Part shown: positions 17,300 to 26,165 of the stretch, one piece after another | Layout: every line of letters begins with the position of its first letter | Position numbering within the stretch: position 1 is the stretch's first letter | Origin: a virus | Length of the DNA: 64,000 bases | Direction: 5' to 3' (one strand) | IMG/VR virus record: IMGVR_UViG_3300037264_001719 | Coordinates: 18,332-82,331 of that record | Program-made: the position numbers and the translations under genes | The notes under the pieces: generated by a model | Told to the model about the DNA's origin: nothing | Database searches by the model: none | What the model saw: the letters and a program-made list of their open reading frames with translations, nothing else

Positions 17300-17611
17300 G
17301 TGCCTGTTTTCAAAGGCTCTCGTTACGAAGGTGTCAAGTTTACGGGCATCTTGGGAAAAGACGGGAAGGTTCGGAAGTACCTCCATCCCCGGGAACCTCT
17401 CAAGCTCTCGGACGTTCGGGAGCCCGTCATCATCCACCAGTTCCAGAAGGGGGAGGTCATCGACGAACTGGCTTCCCGTGCGGCGGGGAAGCCCCGTCTC
17501 TGGTGGGTGATCGCGGACGTGAGCGATGTTCTCTTTCCGCTCCAGATCGAACCCGGGACGGAACTCGTGATTCCCAAGCAAGACCTCTTGGAGAGGCCGG
17601 AGATCGGATAG
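17300..17611 (+). CDS. LysM / gpX-like baseplate protein
   Basis: Encodes 103 residues from GTG 17300 (GGAGAGAAG upstream). The C-terminal half is a gpX/LysM-type module: GEVIDELASRAAGKPRLWWV followed by IADVSD and a final PGTELVIPK. In P2-like phages and injection systems this small protein sits between tube and hub. It begins 11 bases after the CIS-tube-like gene and abuts the hub gene. Confidence 0.8.
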   Translation: MPVFKGSRYEGVKFTGILGKDGKVRKYLHPREPLKLSDVREPVIIHQFQKGEVIDELASRAAGKPRLWWVIADVSDVLFPLQIEPGTELVIPKQDLLERPEIG

Positions 17612-18898
17612 ATGGGAAGAGGAACACCATGCTTCCCCATTGGGGGGTCGGGACTTGGGAGTATCATTGTCCCGATCATTCCGGGGGTCGGCTTCGTCAA
17701 TAGCCCGCCCATCGCAGGGAGCGAGATTCTCGGGAATTTCTCCCCGCCGTCTCCGGTGTCCCCCAGCGAAATAAATCCTCCGAGGGTGAACCCCAACTTC
17801 AATGTGATGGGGCTTACCCCGGAGAACAACATCGTGAGGGAAATCTACGTCGAGGAGACGGTGGGGTTCGAGCTTCCTCTCGCCCGGATTATCCTCAACA
17901 ACGTGGACAAGACCTTGAAGTCCACCATCATCGCCAAGGAGCAAACCAGCTTCAAGGTCATGCTCGGGTGGAGGAACCCCGGAATCCAGAATCACGGAAC
18001 CTTCATCGTTCAACGTCCCAAGTTCAAGTACATGGATGGGCAAGGGTCGCTCACCGTCGAGATCATCGCTTACGGAGAGGCGGTCAAACTCGGTGCAACC
18101 GAACGTCGAGAGACCTACAAGAAGCAGAAGGACAGCGACATCGCCCGGAAGATCGCCTCTCGGAATGGTTTCGGGGCGGACGTGGAGACCACGGAGCCCG
18201 CCCATGAGCAGGTGATCCAAGCGAACGAGAGCGACTACAAGTTCCTTGCCCGGAGAGCCAAGCTCTACGGGTTCTTCCTCTATGTGGAGGACGGCATCCT
18301 TCACTTCCACCGCCCCCGTCCTCGGGAGAGCGGGATCAAGCTCACGGCTCTTGAGCCGGGGCAGGGGAACCTCACGAATTTCGCGGTCCATTCTCGGACC
18401 TTCATGCGCGGTCTTAGTCTCCGGCTTTCCCAAGTCGATCCGGTCACGAAGGAGGAGTTCGAGGAGCGTTCGAGCGAGGAGCCCGATCCTGTTCAGGGCT
18501 TCTTCGAGCACAAAAACTGGAGGGACCTCGTGACCATCCCCGGGGTTGGACAGCCGGAGAAGTTCATTACGAACGAAGGTCACGAGCAGAATCGCCCCCT
18601 CCTCAAACGGCAGATCGACCGGATGGCCCAATCGACCCGGTACGTCATCTCCGGGCGCGGAACTTCCATCGGGCTCGAAACCCTCCGGGCCAACGACTTC
18701 ATCCGAATCGAGGGGATCGGGCGGTCGAGCGGGAGATATTTTGTCGTCAAAGCGATCCACCAGCTTTCCGGCAAGGATGGACACAGCGTACAATTCGAGG
18801 TGGTTCGGTCGGGGGCAGGGGAGAACTCCGGGCTTGATCCCCGGACACAGGAATTGACGGCAACGAGTCCCGAGAGCGCAGGGACAGTCGCCCTGTAG
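17612..18898 (+). CDS. Baseplate hub protein (gpD / gp27 / VgrG N-domain-like)
   Basis: Encodes 428 residues. The phage late-control gene D family pattern is clear from residue about 75 onward: VGFELPLARIILNNVDKTL, TFIVQRPKFKYMDGQGSLTV, KDSDIARKIASRNGF, then QANESDYKFLARRAKLYGF and FFLYVEDGILHF, the central gpD/VgrG signature. The trimeric hub carries the spike. The first 70 residues are Gly/Pro-rich and probably flexible. The C-terminus (NDFIRIEGIGRSSGRYFVVK) is the last beta domain. Confidence 0.9.
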   Translation: MGRGTPCFPIGGSGLGSIIVPIIPGVGFVNSPPIAGSEILGNFSPPSPVSPSEINPPRVNPNFNVMGLTPENNIVREIYVEETVGFELPLARIILNNVDKTLKSTIIAKEQTSFKVMLGWRNPGIQNHGTFIVQRPKFKYMDGQGSLTVEIIAYGEAVKLGATERRETYKKQKDSDIARKIASRNGFGADVETTEPAHEQVIQANESDYKFLARRAKLYGFFLYVEDGILHFHRPRPRESGIKLTALEPGQGNLTNFAVHSRTFMRGLSLRLSQVDPVTKEEFEERSSEEPDPVQGFFEHKNWRDLVTIPGVGQPEKFITNEGHEQNRPLLKRQIDRMAQSTRYVISGRGTSIGLETLRANDFIRIEGIGRSSGRYFVVKAIHQLSGKDGHSVQFEVVRSGAGENSGLDPRTQELTATSPESAGTVAL

Positions 18899-18906
18899 GA
18901 GCCTCT

Positions 18907-19194
18907 ATGTGTTGCGGAAAACGAGTCAGAACCAGCGATGAGCCCAAGCTGCCCTCTCGGGGGATCAATGCGCCCATTTTCGGTCGTGCCTCGGTCATTC
19001 CGGCTCCCCCCACTCCAAGGTCTATCAAGCCGCCCACGGTTCCGGTGAAGCCCTCCACGGTCTTCTCCATCAAGGAGATCGACGAGGTTTGCCCCAAGTG
19101 TGCCTGCAAGCTGGCGGTGCAACTGAGGTTCAGCGACCGCTTGCGGAGGTACTACGAGACCAAGTGGTGTCCCAAGTGCAAGGAGGGTCGTTGA
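18907..19194 (+). CDS. Small zinc-ribbon protein
   Basis: Encodes 95 residues. It starts with MCCGK, has a long proline-rich middle (residues 28-55), and ends in a CPKC-(19)-CPKC zinc ribbon formed by about residues 67-93. It lies between hub and spike genes. A structural or assembly role is possible; no family recognised. Confidence 0.65.
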   Translation: MCCGKRVRTSDEPKLPSRGINAPIFGRASVIPAPPTPRSIKPPTVPVKPSTVFSIKEIDEVCPKCACKLAVQLRFSDRLRRYYETKWCPKCKEGR

Positions 19195-19195
19195 C

Positions 19196-19600
19196 GTGCT
19201 GGAGATCGTCGTACTCAAGCTGGCCGTCGCCACTATCGTCGTCGAGGCGGTGACGGAGGTCTTCGTCGATAGCGCCCTCTTCGAGAGCTTCCGCAAATGG
19301 ATCGGAGGCGAGAGGGAAGAAGGTCTCGCCCGCAAGTACGGGCTCAAGGGAGTGCTCGTGTGGTGCGGCTACTGTGTGTCCGTTTCCATCGGGATCGGCA
19401 CGGCCTATCTCCTCTGGATCGACGGGATTCACCATCTCGATCCCCGGCTTGCGCGGCTCGCGCCATTTGAGCCTGCCCTGTGGGGGCTCGTCGTCCATCG
19501 GCTCTCGAACCTGTGGCATGAGACGGTCCTTCGCTACCTCAAGCAGATTCCGTTCTCCCTTTTCCTGCGGGTGTGGAAGCAGGAGGACAAGGACAAGTGA
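19196..19600 (+). CDS. Small membrane protein, possible holin
   Basis: Encodes 134 residues from GTG 19196, two bases after the preceding gene. Hydrophobic spans lie at about residues 2-24 (VVLKLAVATIVVEAVTEVFV) and 50-72 (GVLVWCGYCVSVSIGIGTAY), with a possible third near 90-105, and the C-terminus is basic and charged (VWKQEDKDK). That topology suits a holin-like protein, but it sits inside the baseplate cluster rather than beside a lysin, so the role is uncertain. Its stop overlaps the GTG of the spike gene. Confidence 0.7.
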   Translation: MLEIVVLKLAVATIVVEAVTEVFVDSALFESFRKWIGGEREEGLARKYGLKGVLVWCGYCVSVSIGIGTAYLLWIDGIHHLDPRLARLAPFEPALWGLVVHRLSNLWHETVLRYLKQIPFSLFLRVWKQEDKDK

Positions 19601-20610
19601 ACCCGACTCAGGGGAGCGATCACCAAGAGCGCCGCTACTGGGGAAAGTATCGGGGCGTCGTGACGGACAATCAGGACCCCGAGCGCCTCGGTCGCGTGAA
19701 GTGCCGCGTGCCGGAGTTGCTCGGGCAGGCCATTGTCACGGATTGGGCGTTTCCGACTGATCTTTCTTATGGGGGAGGTCAGGACTACGGGAAATTCGTC
19801 GTGCCTCCGGTCGGTTCCGGCGTCTACGTCGAGTTCGAGTCGGGGGAGGTAAATCGTCCGCTTTATGGGGGCGTGTGGTACGGCCATCCGAAGGGGAAGC
19901 CCGCCGATCCTCCGAAACTCACTCGGCAGGACGGTCAGACCAAGTTCAGCGACGACGACAGCACCAAGTCCCCGAAGGGGGACGACACGCTCACGGCGGC
20001 GGACTGCTCGGTACACAACCAGCCCAAGTCGCCTGCCGCCCCGGTCTATCCCCACAACCAAGTGCTTCGCACCAAGGAGAACGGGATCATCGTGGAGATC
20101 GACGACACGCCCGGAAAGAGCCGGGTCCATGTCTTTCACGGACCCTCGAAGTCGTGGCTCGAACTCGACCACGCGGGGGAGCTTTCCATCCGAATTGCGG
20201 ACAAAGCCTACACGCTCATCGAGAAGGACAGTCGCGTTCACGTCAAGGGGGACCGCCACGTCTCCGTGGACGGGAATCTGACCCATTTCGCCAAGGGGGA
20301 TCGCTGGATGCGGGTCAACGGGAAGGAGACCAAGATCGTCAACGGGGAACATGATGCGTTCGCCATCGGCCCGGAGACGAAGGTGAGTCAGGGCGGATTC
20401 AAGCATTTCGTTCTCGGGGATCGCGTGGATGTGATTATCGGGAACTACACCCAGTACGTCATCGGAAGGTACGAGACCAACGTGTACGGGTTCTATTCTC
20501 GTATGGCGATGTCCGCCATCGAAGATGCGGCTCCGGGGATTCTCCATCGCGGAGGGGCACCGACCGGAACGCCGCCGGGATTTCCCGCCCCTCCTCCTGT
20601 GTGTGGGTAG
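19597..20610 (+). CDS. Baseplate spike protein (gpV / gp5-like, OB-fold plus beta-helix)
   Basis: Encodes 337 residues from GTG 19597, which overlaps the previous stop; an upstream in-frame GTG at 19573 is possible but deeper in the neighbouring gene. Residues 15-95 form the OB-fold of VgrG/gp5 proteins (GVVTDNQDPERLGRVKCRVP, VPPVGSGVYVEFESG, RPLYGGVWYG). Residues about 190-310 are short repeated strands (VHVKGDRHVSVDGN, MRVNGKETKIVNGE, YTQYVIGRYETNV) typical of a triple-stranded beta-helix needle. The spike punctures the outer membrane. No lysozyme domain is inserted. Confidence 0.9.
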   Translation: MNPTQGSDHQERRYWGKYRGVVTDNQDPERLGRVKCRVPELLGQAIVTDWAFPTDLSYGGGQDYGKFVVPPVGSGVYVEFESGEVNRPLYGGVWYGHPKGKPADPPKLTRQDGQTKFSDDDSTKSPKGDDTLTAADCSVHNQPKSPAAPVYPHNQVLRTKENGIIVEIDDTPGKSRVHVFHGPSKSWLELDHAGELSIRIADKAYTLIEKDSRVHVKGDRHVSVDGNLTHFAKGDRWMRVNGKETKIVNGEHDAFAIGPETKVSQGGFKHFVLGDRVDVIIGNYTQYVIGRYETNVYGFYSRMAMSAIEDAAPGILHRGGAPTGTPPGFPAPPPVCG

Positions 20611-20613
20611 GCT

Positions 20614-21054
20614 ATGGCCTGTACTCTCCAGACCGACTCCGACCAATGGCTCGCCCTCTTCGGGGCCGATGAAGCTCTCCGTCAATGTGTCGCTGAAGTA
20701 TTCGGCGTCATCGACGTGCAGATCACGGACAACACCCTCACGGAGATCAGTCTTTTCATCGGACTCCTCCAATCGGAACTCGCCCGGCTTCTCGTGGTCA
20801 TCGACATCACCTTGGCGCACGATGCGTGCATTCAAGTCATCATCAACGCGCTCGCCGCACTCGGAGCCCCCACCTCGGAAACGAATGCGCTGTTGGCGGA
20901 TATGCAGGCGAGGGCGCTCGCGGTACAGGAACAGCTTATTGAACTCCAGACGGCGGCGACTCTTATGCCGCTCCAGATTCTCCAGCAGGAGCTTCTCAAG
21001 CTCGAACTCGAATGCCAGAAGGCAAACTCGGAGTTCTTCAATAACGTCACCTGA
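20614..21054 (+). CDS. Hypothetical helical baseplate-region protein
   Basis: Encodes 146 residues, almost entirely helical (EISLFIGLLQSELARLLVVI, LQILQQELLKLELECQKANS), with several cysteines and no strand-rich part. It lies between the spike and the PAAR-like tip gene. Possibly an assembly chaperone or small baseplate component; no family recognised. Confidence 0.7.
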   Translation: MACTLQTDSDQWLALFGADEALRQCVAEVFGVIDVQITDNTLTEISLFIGLLQSELARLLVVIDITLAHDACIQVIINALAALGAPTSETNALLADMQARALAVQEQLIELQTAATLMPLQILQQELLKLELECQKANSEFFNNVT

Positions 21055-21072
21055 TAGGATGCCGAGAGACCT

Positions 21073-21435
21073 ATGAGTGTTCCTGTTGTGGGTCCGGGCG
21101 ACATCGAGCACGCCCATTGTGGTTCGCCTACGTCCCATTTTGTAGCTCCGGGTATTCCCGCCCGGATCATCACTTGCGATCCTGTCGCATCGGGAGGGGG
21201 CACGGGGCTCCCCGGCCCCGGGTGCGGGCTGTCTCGGATCGGAGATTTGGTGGAGCCCCATCCTCACGGAGATGACTTCCATCCCGCCAATCAGATTCAA
21301 GGGCCGGGTTCGTTCCTTACGTTTCTCTCCGGGCAACGGGCGTCAATCGTGGGCGATGTGTGTCAATGCGGGGCGGTGGTACTGCCCGATGACGGCCAGT
21401 TCTGCGGAGCCTTCAAAGTGTTCACGGGGGTTTAG
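21073..21435 (+). CDS. PAAR-like spike-tip protein
   Basis: Encodes 120 residues. The Gly/Pro-rich sequence with spaced His and Cys (DIEHAHCGSPTSHF, LSRIGDLVEPHPHGDDFHP, RASIVGDVCQCGAVV) fits PAAR-type proteins, where two or three short repeats fold into a cone and bind one metal at the tip of a VgrG/gp5 spike. The RIGDLV and SIVGDV elements correspond to the family ARxGD repeats. Location two genes after the spike supports it. The metal ligands cannot be assigned exactly. Confidence 0.7.
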   Translation: MSVPVVGPGDIEHAHCGSPTSHFVAPGIPARIITCDPVASGGGTGLPGPGCGLSRIGDLVEPHPHGDDFHPANQIQGPGSFLTFLSGQRASIVGDVCQCGAVVLPDDGQFCGAFKVFTGV

Positions 21436-21436
21436 C

Positions 21437-21910
21437 ATGGCGGGAATCCGAGATTTCCTCAAGGTGCTTCCCGATACGAGATTGGATTTCGTCGTGAATG
21501 TCATCACCGATCTCCAAGACAGCACTTCCGGGGCGAGGATCGAAAAGCTCCGTCAGTTTCTTTCGGCACTCACCTTCGAGATCGACGGGATCAACCGGAA
21601 GCGGGATGCTCTCGGTCAGAAGGTCGCCAACATCGACACGCTCCTTCCGATCCTCGACGAGAACCTCAAGTCGAGTCCCGATCTTGAGATGGAGCTTCTC
21701 AGGAACACCCTTCTCGGGTGGCGAGCCTCCCTCAAGGGGGAGATTGCCGAACTTCGACCCAACGGGAAGCTCGAAAAGAAGTATGATACGGAGAGGAAGA
21801 GGGACCTCCTGATCCAGCTTCAAAGCGTTGCATCTCAACTCAATGAGCAGATGCAACGGGCTCGGGGTGCAATCGGATTGCACCCTGACGAAATCTCGGA
21901 AGGGAAGTAG
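21437..21910 (+). CDS. Coiled-coil baseplate-region protein
   Basis: Encodes 157 residues from ATG 21437, just after the PAAR-like gene stop. Heptad-rich helices fill most of it (IEKLRQFLSALTFEIDGINR, KRDLLIQLQSVASQLNEQMQ). The next gene, a gp25-like wedge protein, begins one base after its stop. Likely a baseplate assembly or structural protein; no family recognised. Confidence 0.75.
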   Translation: MAGIRDFLKVLPDTRLDFVVNVITDLQDSTSGARIEKLRQFLSALTFEIDGINRKRDALGQKVANIDTLLPILDENLKSSPDLEMELLRNTLLGWRASLKGEIAELRPNGKLEKKYDTERKRDLLIQLQSVASQLNEQMQRARGAIGLHPDEISEGK

Positions 21911-22357
21911 ATGGCGGTAAAACCGGACATCGTTGGTCGTGGGTGGTCTTTCCCCTTCCGATTCACGGGAATCGGAAGGGTGAACAAGATCGTCGGTGTC
22001 GAGAAGGCATTCGGTATCGAGAAGATCAACATGGCGATCCGCCAGATTCTCGGGACCAAGCTCGGAAGCAGGGTCATCGACCGTGATTTCGGGAGTGATC
22101 TTCGGGGGATCATCTTCGAGCCCATCGACCAGCTTTCGGCCACACGGCTCCAGCTTGCGGTCTCGGAGGCGATCCAAACGTGGGAGAAGAGGGTGGAGCT
22201 TCTCAACGTCGAGGTCAGTTTGCTCCGATCTCGGGAGGGCGTTCTCGAAACTCGCGTGGAGTATCAGGTCATCACCACGCAACAGATCGGGAATCTCGTG
22301 TACCCCTTCTACCTCACCCCGGAGATGAGGGTGCAGGGGCAGATCACGATTGGTTAG
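21911..22357 (+). CDS. Baseplate wedge protein (gpW / gp25 family)
   Basis: Encodes 148 residues. It carries the gp25 signature: an early GWSFPFRF, NMAIRQILGTKLGSRVIDRDFG (the family EPR-like core region), LRGIIFEPIDQLSATRLQ and a C-terminal strand segment. This protein anchors the first sheath ring and the wedges in T4-like and P2-like baseplates. It is followed by the gpJ-like gene, the usual partner. Confidence 0.92.
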   Translation: MAVKPDIVGRGWSFPFRFTGIGRVNKIVGVEKAFGIEKINMAIRQILGTKLGSRVIDRDFGSDLRGIIFEPIDQLSATRLQLAVSEAIQTWEKRVELLNVEVSLLRSREGVLETRVEYQVITTQQIGNLVYPFYLTPEMRVQGQITIG

Positions 22358-22364
22358 GTGAACG

Positions 22365-24143
22365 ATGGCAAACGGAACGACTACCAGTTCTTTTACGAAA
22401 CTCTCTCAGCGCATCCCGCCCATCGACTATACCTCGCGGGATTTCGAGTCGATCTCGCAGGACATGGTGCGGACCATTCCGTTCTTCGCGCCGGAGTGGA
22501 CCGACCACAACCTGTCGGACTTCGGCATCGTCCTCCAGCGGCTTCTCGCCTTCGTGTCGGACGTTCTCCACTTCTACATCGACCGTGGCGTGAACGAGGC
22601 GTTCCTTCCGACCGCGATCACTCGGCGTTCGGTCATCAACCTGCTCAAGCTCATCGACTTCGAGCTTCGGGGTTCGGTGCCTGCGAGCGTGGACGTGGAG
22701 TTCTCCATTCAGGAGGCTCTCCCCGGAGACCTTCTCATTCCCGCAGGGACGGAACTCCAGACTACGACGGATGTGACGGGTCAGCCCATCTTCTTCGAGA
22801 CCGTGGAGGATGTTGTGATCCCGGCGGGGCAACTCACCGCCGTCGTGTCCGCCGTCGAGGGTCAGACCAAGAGCGAGGACGTGGGCGTGAGCACGGGGCT
22901 TTCCCGCCAGAGGTTCGACCTCGTTGGGATTCCGGTCATTGACGGGTCGCTCCAAATCCTCATCGACGAGGGCGTGGGCGAACAACTCTGGATCGAAGTG
23001 GACACTTTCATTCTCAGCGAGGACACGGACAGGCACTTCACGTCCCAAAAGGACGAGAACAACAAGGCGACGATCTTCTTCGGGGACAATGCACAGGGGA
23101 AGATTCCCGATCCGGGCTCTCTCATTCGAGCGGTCTACCGGGTGGGCGGTGGGCTTGAAGGGAACGTCCCCGCCGAGTCGATCACCGTCATCAATCGGAC
23201 TTTCACGTTCAACGCCCAGCCCGTCAACGTCGAAGTCACGAACCCGAGCAACGCCTCCGGCGGTGAAAATGAAATGTCCATCGACGAGGCCAAGGTGCTC
23301 GGGCCTCAGAGTCTTCGCGCCCTTTATCGCGCAGTCACGGAAGAGGACTACATCGCCCTCTCGGAGAACTTCCCCGGAATCGCCAAGGCGTCTGTCTCGG
23401 TGGGGGGTTCTCCGGTGGACCCGATCACGGGCTGTTGCTGTTGCGTGACGGTCTTCATCGCGCCCCGGGGCGGCGGGCCTCCCTCCACCCAACTCAAGGA
23501 AGACCTGCTCGCCTACCTCGATGAGCGGAAGATGGTCGGGACGTGCCTCAAGATTGGAAACCCCGAGTACGCCAAGGTGGACATGAAGGGGACCGTCTTC
23601 ATCGGGTCCAACTTCGCAACCAATCAACTCGTCCTTTCCGTGGATGAGGCGATTGCGAAGTTCTTCGATCCTGTCGGGGATTTCACCCGGTTCGGGACGC
23701 CCATCTTCCTCTCGGACCTCTATCATCTGCTCGATGCGATCCCGGGGGTGGATCACGTCGATTTGCCCGAAGTGACCAAGCAGCCGAACCCGGTGAACGA
23801 AGTCGGATCGACTTGCACGCTCCAAGACTTCATCGTCGGGGAGGAGTCCAAGGAGGAGAAGTGGACGCTCATTTTTGTCTCCCCCACGACCTTCACTCTC
23901 CGGGGGACCGTAAGTGGGTTGCAGGTTAATGCCGGGACGGTCGGAGTGCCCTACAGTTCCGACAAGAGTGAAATCTCCTTCAAGGTTGTCTGCACCGCGC
24001 CCCCCAGCATCGGGGACAGGATCGGTTTCACGACGAGCAAGAAGGCGGCGAATGTCCCGATGGGTCCGAACCAGATCGCGCAACAGGGAAATACCCAATT
24101 CACCTTCGTCGGTGGAGCCCGCCCGTTGACGGAGTGCCCATGA
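22365..24143 (+). CDS. Baseplate wedge protein J (gpJ / gp6-like)
   Basis: Encodes 592 residues. Baseplate J-like features run through it: PPIDYTSRDFESISQDMV, DRGVNEAFLPTAITRRSVIN, PAGTELQTTTDVTG, then RAVYRVGGGLEGNVPAESIT and VTEEDYIALSENFPGIAKA, the classic J motif. A CCCC run occurs near residue 362. The C-terminal 100 residues are an extra beta-sandwich-like addition. It forms the inner wedge ring together with the gp25-like and gpI-like proteins. The stop overlaps the next start (ATGA). Confidence 0.95.
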   Translation: MANGTTTSSFTKLSQRIPPIDYTSRDFESISQDMVRTIPFFAPEWTDHNLSDFGIVLQRLLAFVSDVLHFYIDRGVNEAFLPTAITRRSVINLLKLIDFELRGSVPASVDVEFSIQEALPGDLLIPAGTELQTTTDVTGQPIFFETVEDVVIPAGQLTAVVSAVEGQTKSEDVGVSTGLSRQRFDLVGIPVIDGSLQILIDEGVGEQLWIEVDTFILSEDTDRHFTSQKDENNKATIFFGDNAQGKIPDPGSLIRAVYRVGGGLEGNVPAESITVINRTFTFNAQPVNVEVTNPSNASGGENEMSIDEAKVLGPQSLRALYRAVTEEDYIALSENFPGIAKASVSVGGSPVDPITGCCCCVTVFIAPRGGGPPSTQLKEDLLAYLDERKMVGTCLKIGNPEYAKVDMKGTVFIGSNFATNQLVLSVDEAIAKFFDPVGDFTRFGTPIFLSDLYHLLDAIPGVDHVDLPEVTKQPNPVNEVGSTCTLQDFIVGEESKEEKWTLIFVSPTTFTLRGTVSGLQVNAGTVGVPYSSDKSEISFKVVCTAPPSIGDRIGFTTSKKAANVPMGPNQIAQQGNTQFTFVGGARPLTECP

Positions 24144-24379
24144 CCGAAAAATTTGCCAACGTCGATTGGGACAAGCTCTCCCCCGAGGAGAAACTGCGGG
24201 TCCGGCAGGCCGAAGTATGGACCAGCCGGGTCAAGCTCACGGAGGCGACCGCCCGAGCTTTCGACTCCCTCATGCGGCAGGCGGGGCTTACGGAAGAGGA
24301 GATCACGAAGTACCGGAAGTATCTGGAGGAAATCGTCACTTCCATCCATCGGAAGCATGACGAATCGGTGAATGTCTGA
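24140..24379 (+). CDS. Small helical baseplate-region protein
   Basis: Encodes 79 residues from ATG 24140 with GGAG at 24131-24134; an in-frame GTG six bases earlier is less likely. The protein is charged and helical (DKLSPEEKLRVRQAEVW, TEEEITKYRKYLEEIV). It overlaps the next gene by 8 bases. Possibly an assembly factor for the wedge; family unknown. Confidence 0.75.
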   Translation: MTEKFANVDWDKLSPEEKLRVRQAEVWTSRVKLTEATARAFDSLMRQAGLTEEEITKYRKYLEEIVTSIHRKHDESVNV

Positions 24380-26153
24380 CCCCAACTGCCCCCCTCTCGG
24401 GGATGACATCCTCCCGTTCCCTGAATGTACTGATCCCATCTCCGGGCCGCAGGGAGGATTCGACGCCTTCGGGAGCCCGAAGCTCGTCAAGAACGTGCGA
24501 ATCCGGCGCGGCCTTGAAGGTCCGCAACTCATTCTCGAATGGGACGCCCCCAATGAAGTTCCAGAGTTCGGGGGCGGACTCACCCGCGTCATGCGGAAGC
24601 TCTACGACTTCTCCCGTAGCCCGGACGATGGGATGCTCGTTTTCGAGAAACCCACCGAAGACGACAACCGATTCGTAGCGGACATCGACCTCGATCCCTG
24701 CAAGTGCTACTACTACACGATCTTCACCTTCGATCCCGTAGACGGGCGGTGGAGGTACTCCCTCGATACGCAGGCCGAGGAGATCGCCATTCCCACGGGG
24801 TTCTTCACCACAGAACTCTTCAAGCTCCTGCCGGAACTCTACGTCTTCGGGGACAAGCATCTCGACGAGGACATCGATAGCAAGGAATCCAACGTCTTCG
24901 CTCTCGAAAAGACGTTCAGCCCCGAGGAGCGTGAGTGGTTCAACCTCTACGAAAACACCGATCCCACGAAGGAGCCCATCAAGAAGGGGCCTCTCCAGAG
25001 GTTCATGAGGACCCTCGCCATCGAGCCCGACATCGTGAAGGGCTTGATCGACTGTATGCCTATCCTGTGGGACGTGGACGAGACCTGTTGCGAAGTCCTT
25101 CCCGCACTCGGGGCGCTCATCGGGCTCGAAGTCAATCAGGAATTCGATTGCGCCAAGCAACGGCAGGAGATCAAGCAGCAAGTCGCCATCTACAAGATCA
25201 AGGGAACCAAGGCGGGACTCCGCGCCCGAGCCCTCTCCGTCGCAGGGCTTTCCGGCGACATCCATGAGTGGTCGAACAACATCCTCATCGCCAACAGGAT
25301 CGACCGGACGAGTCTCGCTTTCCCGAATGCGGGATTCTCCTCTAAGTTCATGCTTCCCGGGGACGATACCTCGTACACCCCGGGAGGGGTGATCGGGTTC
25401 GTCCGGTTCTGCATCTTCCTCAATCTCGACTGCGACGACTGCCTCGCCCAGCAAGTCGTGGAGAAACTCATCAGGGAGTTGGGCCGAGAGATTCCGGTCT
25501 GCCGGATCGGGCACGTCATTTTCGTCGATTGCAAGTGGGTCGAGTGCTACGACACCCTCCGGCGGGTTCAGGAGACCTCGAAGGACATCATCAAAGATTA
25601 CATCATCGAGGACTTCCGCACCCATTGTTGGCTCATCACGAATCGGCTCACGGACACCAACTCCCCGCCGCCGCTCGGCCCGGACCTCAACCTGCCGTTC
25701 GAGCATCACTACACGAACAGCATCCACGCGCTCACGGCCAACCCGTTCCGGGTCTGTCAGGAAATCTGGTACGACGACATTGAGCAGGCATCCAAGGACA
25801 TCGAAGACCTTTCCGACTGCTGGCTCATCTCCAATCGGATCGAGCGGATCACCAACACGTTCCGCTGGCGGACGCCGCCCGTGGACGAATCCCGGTGCAT
25901 CCCCCTCGACGATTGGTACGACGAAGTGCAGGTGGGCGAGTTTGTCGAGCCCGTCAACTGCGAGACTCTCGGCCTCCTCTTCATCTCGAACCGTCCGGCG
26001 GGGCACCCGGACCTCCCGCCGAGCCTTACGAACACCCTCCAGTCGCTCGTCGGGCCGTGCTTCGTGGCGGGGGAGTTCTGGTACGACGAGATCATCTGCG
26101 CTGGACGAATCAACCGTGGCAGGATAAACTGTGCAAGAATCAATCAGCCGTAG
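24372..26153 (+). CDS. Phage tail protein I-like baseplate protein with extra domains
   Basis: Encodes 593 residues. Residues about 37-135 form a fibronectin-III-like sandwich (PQLILEWDAPNEV, CYYYTIFTFDPVDGRW). Residues about 153-320 match the gpI family (LPELYVFGD, LQRFMRTLAIEPDIVKGLI, LIGLEVNQEFDCAKQRQEIK, YKIKGTKAGLRARA). The C-terminus repeats the motif (L/I)IxNR at least four times (ILIANRIDR, WLITNRLTD, WLISNRIER, LFISNRPAG) and WYD(D/E)(I/V) three times, a domain unlike ordinary gpI, perhaps for fibre attachment. Cysteine content is high. Confidence 0.82.
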   Translation: MSDPNCPPLGDDILPFPECTDPISGPQGGFDAFGSPKLVKNVRIRRGLEGPQLILEWDAPNEVPEFGGGLTRVMRKLYDFSRSPDDGMLVFEKPTEDDNRFVADIDLDPCKCYYYTIFTFDPVDGRWRYSLDTQAEEIAIPTGFFTTELFKLLPELYVFGDKHLDEDIDSKESNVFALEKTFSPEEREWFNLYENTDPTKEPIKKGPLQRFMRTLAIEPDIVKGLIDCMPILWDVDETCCEVLPALGALIGLEVNQEFDCAKQRQEIKQQVAIYKIKGTKAGLRARALSVAGLSGDIHEWSNNILIANRIDRTSLAFPNAGFSSKFMLPGDDTSYTPGGVIGFVRFCIFLNLDCDDCLAQQVVEKLIRELGREIPVCRIGHVIFVDCKWVECYDTLRRVQETSKDIIKDYIIEDFRTHCWLITNRLTDTNSPPPLGPDLNLPFEHHYTNSIHALTANPFRVCQEIWYDDIEQASKDIEDLSDCWLISNRIERITNTFRWRTPPVDESRCIPLDDWYDEVQVGEFVEPVNCETLGLLFISNRPAGHPDLPPSLTNTLQSLVGPCFVAGEFWYDEIICAGRINRGRINCARINQP

Positions 26154-26165
26154 TGAGGGGATGTA

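Noticed and set aside
19573-20610. Spike gene starting at the upstream GTG 19573
   Set aside because: The GTG at 19597 overlaps the previous stop in the usual way for this genome and gives a protein beginning just before the OB-fold.
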